Assembly: GCA_945859605.1 (NCBI GenBank)
Contig: OX243814.1
Span: forward strand, 27,886,286-27,950,285
From: Lumbricus rubellus
Taxonomy: Eukaryota > Annelida > Clitellata > Crassiclitellata > Lumbricidae
Length of the DNA stretch: 64,000 nucleotides
Reading direction: 5' to 3'
The notes under the pieces are model-generated. The model was not told where the DNA came from and ran no database searches. It saw only the letters and a program-made list of their open reading frames with translations. The position numbers and the translations under genes are program-made. How positions within the stretch are numbered: the first letter of the stretch is position 1; every line of letters begins with the position of its first letter. Shown in pieces: positions 11,040 through 21,033 of the stretch.

Positions 11040-12033
11040 TTAACCCTCAGGCTACCAAGCTTTTTTTGTAACACTGACTACCAAGGGGGGGGGTGGTTAC
11101 CACCCCCCCCCCCCTGGATTTTGGGTTTGGTTTGAGATATCATAACTTGTAATACACCTATGGATTCAGCATTCATTTCTGCACAAAATGGTATATTTAG
11201 GTTTAAAATATATGAAAGCACCCCAAAGTTATGAATTTTTTACCGTAGGCACCCGTCGATTCCACAAAATGTATACTTTCGCATAAGCGAAATATTAGAT
11301 TCTGTGTGTTTTTAACATAATTTATTTAATTTAAAATAGGTTACATATAATAAAGTCCAATATTCAACTATAAAAACTAGTAATAAGTTAGTTTTAGTTA
11401 CAATAAAAAGAGAAAAAACACGTAAAACATGCTGAAAAACGTTTACGCAGACTTATCGGTTTGCGTTGTAAAAAAACCCAACATTTTCACACATTTAAAT
11501 TTATTTTAAGCACTTCCGGTCATCAAATGTCAAATTATTTGGTATCACTAAATAGCCCTAATTGCCCTCTATAGAATGACATAATTTATTTCTCTTAAAA
11601 AATAAATTATGAATAATTTTTAATAGAAACAACATAAAAATTTTATGAAAATAAAACACCTTTTTATATATTTTAATTTATTTTGAGCACTTCCGGTTGT
11701 CAAATGACAACTCCGTGACCACCACAATGTAGCCCCACATTCCCTCTACAGAATGGTGTAATTGGTGTCTCTTCATGTCAAAGGACGGATAAGATACAGC
11801 CGATAATCTAAGGGGGGGGTGGTATCCACCCCCCCCTGGTGCCTCGGGTATATCGGGTGTAACTTTTGAATGGTATGGTATATCATCACACATTTTAGCT
11901 CAAAATGTGTGCAAATGAATCCTCTACAGCCACCTAAAACGTCAAAATTTTATTCCTAACGAAAAAAGTTTTATTTGGGAAAAACCTAGGGGGGGGGTGG
12001 ATACCACCCCCCCCTTGGTAGCCCGAGGGTTAA
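11040..12033. mobile_element. TTAA-flanked piggyBac-like non-autonomous element, 994 bp
   Basis: Begins TTAACCCTCAGGCTACCAAG and ends with the near-complement CTTGGTAGCCCGAGGGTTAA. TTAA targets and CCC/GGG ends are the piggyBac signature. Inside each end lies a poly-G/poly-C palindrome (G-run, TGGTTACCA or TGGATACCA, C-run at about 11088-11115 and 11990-12015), and a third copy sits at 11811-11836. A segment of about 100 bp with CACTTCCGG is duplicated (about 11510 and 11685). No transposase frame. Confidence 0.75.
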
Positions 12034-12237
12034 TAAACATCGTATCAAAAAGTAAGAATTCATGATCGAAATTGTTATGACAACTACGACGAAATGATAG
12101 TAAGACGAGCAGGTCAATGAGTCAACTATAGGAGGAGGAGGAGGATGTTGTTGGAGGTGGTGGTGTGCAATGTGCACCATAAAGATGACGCTGCCGATTA
12201 AATGCAGCAACGACGACGAGGACAATTATTTATAGAG

Positions 12238-12330
12238 ATGGTGTGGTGGTGGTGGTGGTGATGATGATGATGATGATCATCATCATCATAATCATGATCA
12301 TGGTGATGATGACGACGACGATTATGATAT
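12238..12330. repeat. GGT/GAT trinucleotide tract with ATCATC inversion
   Basis: GGTGGTGGT and GATGATGAT run into ATCATCATC and back into GATGACGACG. Confidence 0.75.
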
Positions 12331-12394
12331 CATGAACTTGGCGACGACGACAATAATTACACGTAGTACCGCCTACTCGTATAGGCCTTTTATA

Positions 12395-13628
12395 AGGAGT
12401 GGGCCATAAAAAACCACCCCTAAATGTTTGTGGCCAATATCTTGGCCAGAAGTAAGAATTTCTAAATAAAAATTGACAGGCTTAAAGACAATTCATATTT
12501 AGGCTCGTATAATGGCTATATATTTCACCAAGGAACTTCAAAGAGAACAAAAATTGTATCACTTTTAATGTGACCACCATGGTTTTTGACGATTCAAAAA
12601 TGTGACGCAACAAAACACGGATTTATTAAGTCACATCTCAAATGATTTATTAAATGAACTTTATAGGCTAGTGCTTCACAACTTGTCTTCAATGTGTCCA
12701 CCACCAGTTCCCAAACTTGTAATGAGTCTCTTTGTAAAGTTCTTGATGGTCTTGTTGATGTGTTCCAGAAGTAAATCTTCACAGAGTATATAATTTTAAA
12801 GAAATTTCCCAACTACAATGCGACCATCAATTCTCTTATTGCTCTCCGTTTTGACCGCAGATTGTGATATTTCGCCAGGATAGCTCTGTTCACTTGATAA
12901 TCCATCAGATTCCAATCCGGATATTTGGGGTCATTTGCTTTTCTCAATGAAAGCAGCACAATTGACATTGAACCGGTCTCTTTTCATCAAAGGCATGTTT
13001 CTTAATTCTCAATTTAACACTTAAAATTTCTACGCACTCACAGAGTTAGCGGTGATGATAGCATTAGCTCCAAGACCTAGGCCTAGCTCATAAAGTGTGT
13101 CTGAATACACATTTTGTCTGTCATTGACATCTTGGCCATTTTCATTTTTAGAAATTTGAATTTCATTGCTTTATTAACAAAGTTTTTAATCTGACAGATT
13201 CCTTATTTACCAACTTGATCGTCATTTTGATAAGTGACTTCACAGAATCACAGTGATGTGCAAAGACGCTGGTAAATCCTGTTTCTTTTCTAAATAATAA
13301 GGATTATCTGGAAATACCAGGGCTTTTAGATGACAATTATTTGAAATGAGACTTAATAAAATCTTTCTTAAACTTTTGTTTCTTAAACTTTTGCTGCGTT
13401 ACATTTATGAATAGTCAAAAACAGTGGATGGTCTCACTAAAAGTTATATAACTTTGTTCTATTTGAAATTCCTTGGTGAAATTTTGCTATTGTGTGTAAA
13501 TATGAGTTGCCTTTAAGCCTGTAAATATTTTATTTAGGAATTCATACTTCTTCTTTTGATTTAAAATTTCTTACTTCGGGCCAAGATATGGGCAAAAACT
13601 CTTAGGGGTCTTTTTATGGTCCACACTG
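12395..13628 (-). mobile_element. Decayed mariner-like element, about 1.23 kb
   Basis: Imperfect terminal inverted repeats (AGGAGTGGGCCATAAAAAAC on the left; CAGTGTGGACCATAAAAAG as complement of the right end) sit directly next to TA dinucleotides. The repeat continues with CCAATATCTTGGCC / CCATATCTTGGCCC. Size and TA target fit Tc1/mariner. The minus strand near 12800-12960 retains a fragment like a transposase C-terminus (KYPDWNLMDYQVNRAIL), broken by stops before and after. Confidence 0.55.
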
Positions 13629-13988
13629 TATGAAAAGTGTATGATGTAGGCTACATAGACTCGTCAGGTTTTGTCAATTAGCCTAAAATCATAATGGATT
13701 TCTCTTGAAATACGTCATTTTGGTCATAATTTTGCTATTGCGTGTAAATATGAGTAATAGCAAAATTACTGTCGTCGCCATAACTAATACTTTGTCATAA
13801 TGTCATCATTAGGCCTACTATTGCAGTAATCGTCGTTGTCATCATAAACATTTAATTGTCATCATCATTTCATTATTATGGTCTCATTTTCGTCTCATTA
13901 ACCATCTCGACAAAAATCATGTAGGTTGTAATAATTAATATATTCATAATCCATAATCATAATCAGGTTATAGGCTAATAATCCATAC

Positions 13989-14360
13989 CTTGACTGAACC
14001 TTGTGGAGTGGCCGCGTAGAACTCAATCAGTCGATTTCAATCGTCGAGCGTTGCTGTTTCCTGCTTTTTTCCGATCCACTTCCTCTTTTCCAGTTGTCCT
14101 CTGTCCCTTCTTCTTCTTCTTCTCTCCGATGCACTGCCGCAGCAAATCGAACAACACTGGCGAACGACACGAACGACGCGCCTTCTTAAGCAGAAAACTG
14201 TCCGTCTCCCTCTCCCCGGCTCCTCCTCCTCGTCCACTCCCTGACCCATCCTCCCTCTCTCACTGTCTGCCAGCCCTGCACCACCACCACCGCCTCCATT
14301 CCTCCCTCCCTTCAACGGACCCGCTCCAATAGCTTCAATGCTCGCTTGATTGGTCCATGA
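13989..14360 (-). promoter_or_regulatory. Possible 5' non-coding exon and promoter of the EF-hand gene
   Basis: A strong minus-strand donor (TCAAG|GTATGG, exon end at 13989) lies upstream of the coding exons. The sequence above it is C/T-rich on plus and GC-richer than its surroundings. CCAAT-type boxes (ATTGG on plus near 14350, CCAAT near 14325) sit at about 14320-14355. This fits a non-coding first exon spliced to an acceptor just before the ATG exon. It is inference; no start site is visible. Confidence 0.3.
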
Positions 14361-14962
14361 ACGATTGTATCGTTGGGGCGGGCAACATATGCTCTGCTGA
14401 CCCGACCCTCTGCTGCAGTCTCTCCGTCTCCGCTGGAGAAAAGTGTTTTGCCGGCTATAGATCAATTCCTCGTGTCCATCCCGTTCTTCTTCTTCTTCTC
14501 CTCATTGTCCTCCAAATATGTAGTCGTTTTTTTTTCTCTCAGGCCGTGATGTGTCCCTGCTCCCAGCTGTCTAGCTGTCTGCTTTCTTCTCCTGCCATGT
14601 CTTCCTCGTCTGACTTGTCTCTCACTCTTTCTGTATCTCAGCACAATTGAAAATTACTTGTCGACAAACAATTCTAGGCATCTCTTCAAATGCATTGTAG
14701 ATTCTGACGCCATTGTATTTGACGACCCATTTCAACTTAATTCCTCTTTGTTGTTTTTCTACCCTCAAACCCTCATTCATGGTCGCCATGATTCTTTTCA
14801 ACTTCCATTTTTACCTGAATTTACTCCTTTCTCCTCGTGTGGGCCGCCAACTCTCCAGAGTTATTAACTTTGTGGTTTTCTAAATTCTAAGTTCTTGTGT
14901 GATATGCCTACGTTCTAGAGAACTGCTTCACCTCTTCTGTTTTTCTATTTTCCTTCACCTTC

Positions 14963-15420
14963 TTTTAATTTCATCGATAATTTTCTTCCTCTTTCTTCTT
15001 CTTCTTCTTCTTCTTCTTCCTCTTCCTCTTCCTCTTCCTCTTCCTCTTCTTTTTCTTCTTCTTCTTCTTTTTCTTCTTCCTCTTCTTCTTCTTCTTCTTC
15101 CTGTTCTTGTTGTTGTTCTTCTACTTTTTCAATGCGCTCTTCTTTTTTTCGTCTTCTTTTCTTCTTCTTCTTCGCGCTCTTTTTCTTCTCTCTTGCGTTC
15201 CTTTTTTCTTTTCTCTTTCTCTTCTTCTTGCCCATCGTTATCTTCTTCTTTCTCCTTTTCCTCCTCCTCCTCCTGCTCCTCCTCCTCCTGCTGCTCCTCC
15301 TCCTCCTCCACTGAGGCTCCACTCCTTCGTTTTTCTTCGTCCTCCTCTTCGTCCTCCTCCTCCTCCTCCTCCTCTCCTCTTCTTCCTCCTCCTCTTTCGA
15401 CGTCTGTTTACCTTCCTCTA
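14963..15420. repeat. Polypyrimidine tract (TTC/TCC/CTT), about 430 bp
   Basis: Almost pure pyrimidine on plus, from TCTTCTTCTTCTTCC to CCTCCTCCTCC, so polypurine on minus. It lies upstream of the putative EF-hand promoter. Mirror-symmetric stretches could form triplex DNA. Long Ser/Phe/Leu or Glu/Arg reading frames here are artefacts. Confidence 0.9.
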
Positions 15421-15841
15421 CGTCCTATTCTTCATCGTTTTGTCCTCTAAACGTTCTACACTCATTTCCTCTCTGCATCCTCTTCTCTCAGCGCTCGATC
15501 GTCTTTCGTTTCATCGTTACTATCTCTGCCCTTCATCTAGATAATAATATGAAGATCTCTTTTCTCGATCGCCACGGCGCAGCGTTCCCCTTTCTCCCAG
15601 AGGCACGCGCGGCAGTCCAGCCTGACGTCACTTGCGAGATCCCAGAGCAACCATCGTGCGTCTCATTAACATCTGTGGCTTTAAATTCTGGCTTAGCCAT
15701 CACAGCCATCAGATAATAATCATCTGTTCTTGTCCATACTGTAACAGAAGACCACCAGCCAGTCGCCCATCTTGCAGCCTTTAGTCTTTCTCCCTCTCTC
15801 TACCAGGTGGCATTTGAAACCGGGCAGCTCACCTTTCACTG

Positions 15842-16080
15842 CGGGGAGCGGTGGTGTAGTGGGTAGGCCTATGTTCGTTGCCTTGCAGCTGGAGGTTCGA
15901 ATCCACCTCAAGTCGCCGCGTAGGGACCTTGCATGAGCAAGTCCTTCACTCGCAATTGCTCATCGCTTCGGCGTGAAACTCCGATGCAGTGTCCTTGTTG
16001 TAGTCGGTAGCGCCTCTGAGTAGGCAGCTTGAAGGGGCGCTTAGGCGCTACAACAAGTTCGCATAGAAACAAACAAATAA
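15842..16080 (+). repeat. tRNA-derived SINE with hairpin tail (family 1, full length)
   Basis: The head has an A-box-like GTGGTGTAGTGGG and B box GGTTCGAATCC, then a core (AGTCCTTCACTCGCAATTGC). The hairpin GCGCCTCTGAGTAG...CTTGAAGGGGCGC follows, with an A-rich end ACAAACAAATAA. Compared with other copies it has TAGGCCTA where they have TA (15864-15871). Confidence 0.85.
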
Positions 16081-16815
16081 AAGCAATGGACTTAGGCTAC
16101 TTATCTGATCTAATAATTGTCTGAAAGAACTTATAGGCTACCTCTGTTTATTTATAGGCTATCTGTGCTGCTTTTCCAATAAATTTCAATTTCAATCACT
16201 TTTTATTGTAATCATCAAATCAAATCAAATCAAATCAAATATTTTTTTATTTTGCAACCAGTATACATGAAAGGTTAACACATCGTTCACATTGGCTACA
16301 AAAAAGGGAGGCCCTAAAGGGATTTTAAAAAATCCCGCTGTCTAGGGACACCAACTATTAATGACTTGACGATGCAAGGTGGCCATGACGAAGTCTTTGC
16401 AAAATCAACACAGTGACTGACAAAAAAAGATAAAGCAACTTATACTAGAGAACGGAAGAAAAAAACAAAACACAAAAACAGGAAACTGAAAACCTCAACA
16501 CTGCTGAGACACAAACAATAATGAAAAAGAACAAAAAACTTAACTATAGGCTACTGAACTGTACTGTACAGAGACCAACTGCAATGCACATACTGAGCGA
16601 ACACTACTTTAATTTTATTTGGTACCTTCTATTAGAAAGGCGCTAAATTTCTTCTTAAATGTCCAAATACTGGGGCTCAATTTTATTTCCCTTGGAATTT
16701 TTTCCCAAGTGGTAACCCCAGTAGACTTAATAGAAAACTGGCGCGTGTTAGTGCGAGCATAGGTTCGGCGGTACAAAGAAGAGTATCTTGTAAAATGAGA
16801 ATGAACCTGGGATGA

Positions 16816-18336
16816 AAGCTAAAAATAATTTTTGTATATAGGTGGCAGAAACCGGTACACAAATTCCCCTATTTGCAAAGTCCAAATCTGGTCGAGTTTT
16901 AAAATTCTAAGGTTGAGAAATATGGGGGCAGTGTGAGAGCCGTATGGAGCTCCCACAATAAGACGAACAGCTCTTTTTTGCAAAATAATAACTCTATATA
17001 ATCTTGTGACATAAGTAGAAGCCCACACTATGTTACAATAAGAGAGATATGGATGTACTAAGGAATAGTATAGTTTAATCCTAATACTAGATGGTAAAAT
17101 GTAAGCAGTTCGAGCCATTACTCCAATATTTTTTGCTATTTTTGAGGCGACATGAGCAATATGTTCATTCCATGTTAAATGGCTATCAACATAAACTCCC
17201 AGAAATTTAGTAGATTCTACAGAAGCGAGAGAGATGCCGTTAATTTTTAATTGAAATTCACCAAGTGGAATTTTTTTCCTATGCGATTTAAACAGGATGT
17301 AGTTAGTTTTTTCCAAGTTTAAAGACAATCTATTAGCTTTAAACCAGTCGGCAATAAGTTCCAGCTCCACATTTATGATCTGAAATAGCGTATGCAAGCA
17401 AGAATGTGAATAAAACACGTTCGTATCATCTGCGAAAAGGATGAAGAACAAGCGGTTAGAGACGTTCGGGAGATCGTTGATATAGAGGAGAAACAATAGG
17501 AGTCCTAGATTTGATCCCTGTGGGACACCATATAGGATCCTTTTTAAAGTGGAACGTTTGCCGTTATTTTCAACACATTGGCGTCTCCCATCCAAATAAC
17601 TGGCAAACCAACTGAGTTGCAGACCACGTATGCCATATGTTTCTAATTTATTTAATAGAATTTTATGATTAACAGTATCAAAAGCTTTCGCCAAGTCAAA
17701 AAAAATACCCAAGGAAAATTCATTATTATCTATTGCATTAGAGATTCTATCTTGCATAGATAACAGGGCCATATATGGGGAGTGACCCGATTGAAAGCCG
17801 TGCTGCGACGGGAAAAGTATGTCAGTTTTCGTAACAAATTCATACAGTCTGCTATACATTGTTTTCTCAAATATTTTAGAAAAGTAAGGAAGGACAGAAA
17901 TCGGACGATAATTGGTCAAATTGTCTTTCTCGCCTTTTTTATAGATAGGAATAACCTTTGCAATTTTTAATGGCTGCGGGAAGATGCCTGTAGTGAAAGA
18001 ACAGTTAATCAGTTCTGCTAAAGGCTGGGCAATGCAATCAATATTAGGACCCGCAATACACGGGTCTATGTCATCCATGCCCTTGCTGTGTGTAGTACGT
18101 ATGGACTGGCTTAGGTTCAAAACCTCACTAGAGGAAGTTGGGATTAAACCAAAGGACCTCAATGGAGGGGGCTTCATATACTTCATAAATGAATCTGAAG
18201 AGTCGGGTATTTTGTCGTCTAAAACTTGGGCAATGCTTACAAAATAATCATTAAGTTTATTAGCTATGTCTTCAGCATCTTCAATCTTAGCACCGTTGAC
18301 ATTTAACGATTCTATGGTCGTATCGCGTGATCCCAT
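16816..18336 (-). pseudogene. Reverse transcriptase ORF of the LINE
   Basis: 505 codons are open, with reverse transcriptase motifs in order: YRPISVLPYFSKIFEK (about residue 143), FDLAKAFDTVNH (213), GVPQGSNLG (270) and FADDTNVFYS (301). Catalytic Asp residues of motifs A and C are present. The region upstream (18337-18501) is in the same frame but carries TAG within TAGGCCTA at 18455-18462 and a TAA near 18505, cutting it off from the endonuclease part at 18502-18911. It is a recent but dead copy, with no host role inferred. Confidence 0.85.
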
Positions 18337-18501
18337 ATTAGTTATCGACCTTATTAGGCTCCAAGTTTTTTTAAGATCGCCTTTATATTTGTCGAATTCA
18401 GTGGCATAATAGTATTTTTCAGCTTTTATTCTAACTGTTTTAAATTTATTCCGGTAGGCCTACTTAACAAATTTATTTCTATTAACTTCACTAGGATTTT
18501 T

Positions 18502-18911
18502 TTATAAATTTAATTGCTCCTTCTTTTTACTAGATTTAAGTAGGCCCCGTGTCATCCAGGGATTTTTAATAATTTGTTTACTTCGAATCTTCCTTGAACT
18601 CACTGGAAAGGATTTGTCATAAACATTTTTATACTGTGTAATGAATGTATCATAAGCCCTATTGACATCACCGTTACTACATTGCTCAGTGACGGCAGTC
18701 CAATCCTGTCCAGAAAGTAGTTCACGAAAGTTATTTTTATTTTCTTCATTGAAGCTCCTAGATTCCCCAAACGATGAATTATTAAGCAATGAGCGTTGAA
18801 GGTCAAACTTAACTAAGATTGGTAAATGGTCAGATATATCAGAGACAAGGATAGTGGATTCCACTACGTTCATCCAGGCATTTGTAAATAAGTTATCTAT
18901 TAACGAGGCAG
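18502..18911 (-). pseudogene. LINE endonuclease C-terminal fragment
   Basis: Reads ASLIDNLFTNAW then VVESTILVSDISDHLPILVK. The SDH triad and following hydrophobic strand are the last conserved element of APE-type endonucleases. The N-terminal catalytic part is missing because the insertion ends here. Confidence 0.75.
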
Positions 18912-19095
18912 AGATAACTTATTTACAAATGCCTGGATGAACGTAGTGGAATCCACTATCCTTGTCTCTGATATATCTGACCATTTACCAATCAGCCGCC
19001 AATATATGCCTAATTAGCCTATTATTTACAGTAGCACGTAGCTAGGCTTACGGGTCACAGGAACAGGATGGCATGCAACAAGGAAGGCCCTAAAG

Positions 19096-20264
19096 TAGGC
19101 TGACCATTTTCTCGCCACCAAAAACCGGGACACTTTTGGGAAAACTAACAATAATATTGTAATTCTTTATAGACCTATGCGAGGACCTATAGCTCAATGA
19201 TGTTTACCGTACGATACTATTATAAAAATGTGAAAATCAGAAGAGCGAAATCCAACTGACGCAATCAAGCAGATGAAAATTAATAAAGGGAATGCTCAAA
19301 AGGCGCAATTTCCATCTTAAGATCTTAAGTCTTGCCAATGGGCTCAAGTAGCCCACAAAAACAAGTGCAAACTTTGTGCTGGTTTAGTCCATTGTGTCAA
19401 TGGCAAACGACACAGTATATTAATTGAACCAGAATTTCAAAACCAGCTTAGGAGTCAGAATTGTTTTCAAAATATCTCCATGGACTTGTCTTATTTATGT
19501 GGAGTCGACGGTTAGAGTAGGCCGGTGTCGCGTGACAGAGTCTTGATCCCTAAAAATTTTTCCCTCTGGATCTCTATTTCGAAAGATTCTCCCCGGCGGA
19601 TCTGTTACATAATAAATTCGCCAATCCCCCAGACTGTAATTCTGAAATATAATCTGCGAATGAGAGTAAATTTCATCTCTCGCTCACATAGCCTACAATA
19701 TCCTCCGCTGAACGCAAAATAGGCTACAGTAGGCCTAACTAACCAGGTTAAACCGCTAGTTTACGCTGCTAAATTATTTAACAAGAAAGAAGCTTACGCC
19801 AATTTAACCGGAGGAGACTTTGTTATGGAGGACTTTATATTGTAACACCGGCCCCTCGGCCTATTAGGCTGGAAACTGTTAGATTTAGACCTCTAACTAG
19901 ATCGTCAGGTTGGAGCAATATTTAATAACTGCGCATCAGAGGGCTGCAGTTGAAGCAGTAGGCTATTTTTATGTAGGCCTAAGAATATAATATCTACACT
20001 ACAGTAGCGCCTACAGCCTTAATATTCTACAGGCCTATATAAATTGACAACTTCACTTTTGTTACGACTTATTTTGGGGTTACAAACCATAATTTGTTCC
20101 GTCATTGACAAAAAACTGACATTTCCCATTCAAATTGACAATTTATTTCTCCTGTTGTCAAAAACCGGGACAATTTTGCCTCTTTGCCTAAGTCGTCGGG
20201 ACACCGGGACGCATTACAAAAAACCGGGACATGTCCCGGAAAACCGGGACGTATGGTCACCCTA
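19096..20264. mobile_element. Non-autonomous hAT-like element, 1.17 kb
   Basis: The left end TAGGCTGACCAT and right end ATGGTCACCCTA are inverted copies with one mismatch, flanked by a perfect 8-bp duplication CCCTAAAG (19088-19095, 20265-20272). Subterminal CCGGGACA repeats occur at both ends. No transposase frame. Carries several TAGGCCTA octamers inside. Confidence 0.8.
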
Positions 20265-20280
20265 CCCTAAAGACGATTAA

Positions 20281-20740
20281 TAGGTTGGCGGCGAGCCTAT
20301 ATCCCGCTAAGGTTAGTGCTAGCTCTAAATTGACTAGGTGGTAGACCTAAAACCAGGGCAGTAGGCCTACTGGTAAATTTTGAGGTGAGACCTACACGCC
20401 AACCGAAAAATAAATTCGACCTTTTTTGGGCCGAAATTTTCTTACGACCTTTATTTTTAGTTATAAAAATTTCTTACGACCTTTTCTAGGTAGGCCTAAT
20501 CATTTGGTTTTCTTGTTATTTGTCGTCCACGACAGTCCAAAAGCCACTAGGCCCTACTTTTCGCGATTTTCCCCTATTTTCTTGTCGAAATTTCAGTTCT
20601 CCTACATTTGCAATGTTTATAATCTATTGAATTCTTTGTAAGGTGTAGTTAACTTTATATGATGCAACATTATTAACAAACACAACCACTTAGCCTATTT
20701 CACAATAGGCCTAATTGTGCATTTTTTAAATAGCATATTC
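20281..20740. other. Intergenic sequence upstream of CNOT1
   Basis: No gene seen. CTTACGACCTTT and TCGACCTTTTTTGGG repeats recall the interior of the element at 21784. The last dense TAGGCCTA octamers are at about 20366, 20492 and 20707. Confidence 0.4.
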
Positions 20741-21033
20741 ATAAGGCAGTACTCTTAAAATGCAGTTTTCACGTACATACTTATAAACAAGCTCTGACGC
20801 GGCGGGTATGAGCTGATGAAATTTTATCTTTGTCTTTGGAGGACATCGTTCAAAGATGGCTGGCGTTCGAAGAAGTATATGAGTGTTATGCGGAATTCGG
20901 CCTCATTATGCCCCTCAAAGGACTGATTGAAGGTTTTGGAAGCATCTATCTTTTCAGAAGACACGTTACGAGCGCTTGTAGAAAGAAGGCTTCGAAGAAA
21001 TTTGAGGCTTTCGTTGTTATTTGAATTGACATT
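20741..21033 (+). promoter_or_regulatory. Probable CNOT1 promoter/5' UTR region
   Basis: Lies directly upstream of the CNOT1 start. A TGA in frame with the start codon sits 12 nt upstream (21022-21024), so translation cannot begin earlier on this exon. A 64-codon frame from 20830 opens with TTG, not ATG. No TATA box is evident; the true start site is unknown. Confidence 0.35.

Larger units (their letters stand above)
16213..18992 (-). mobile_element. LINE (non-LTR retrotransposon), 5'-truncated with inverted 5' end
   Basis: On the minus strand it has an endonuclease C-terminus (SDISDHLPILVKF), a linker with two in-frame stops, a reverse transcriptase frame, a 3' UTR and a (ATTTG)n tail at 16213-16240. 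Arms 18818-18898 and 18912-18992 are perfect 81-bp inverted copies around a 13-bp loop. The inner arm belongs to the element's frame; the outer arm is an inverted repeat of it at the 5' terminus. Motifs suggest the CR1/L2/jockey group. No target duplication could be recognised. Confidence 0.85.

Noticed and set aside
14037..15544. Long Ser/Phe/Leu and Glu/Arg frames, up to 183 codons
   Set aside because: Artefacts of the polypyrimidine tract; no conserved segment.
18338..18501. Frameshift separating LINE endonuclease and reverse transcriptase
   Set aside because: Both parts are in the same frame; they are separated by two stop codons, one of them inside an inserted TAGGCC.
20830..21024. 64-codon frame ending 9 bp before the CNOT1 start (possible uORF)
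   Set aside because: It opens with TTG rather than ATG and shows no conserved feature; kept only as evidence for the in-frame stop upstream of the true start.
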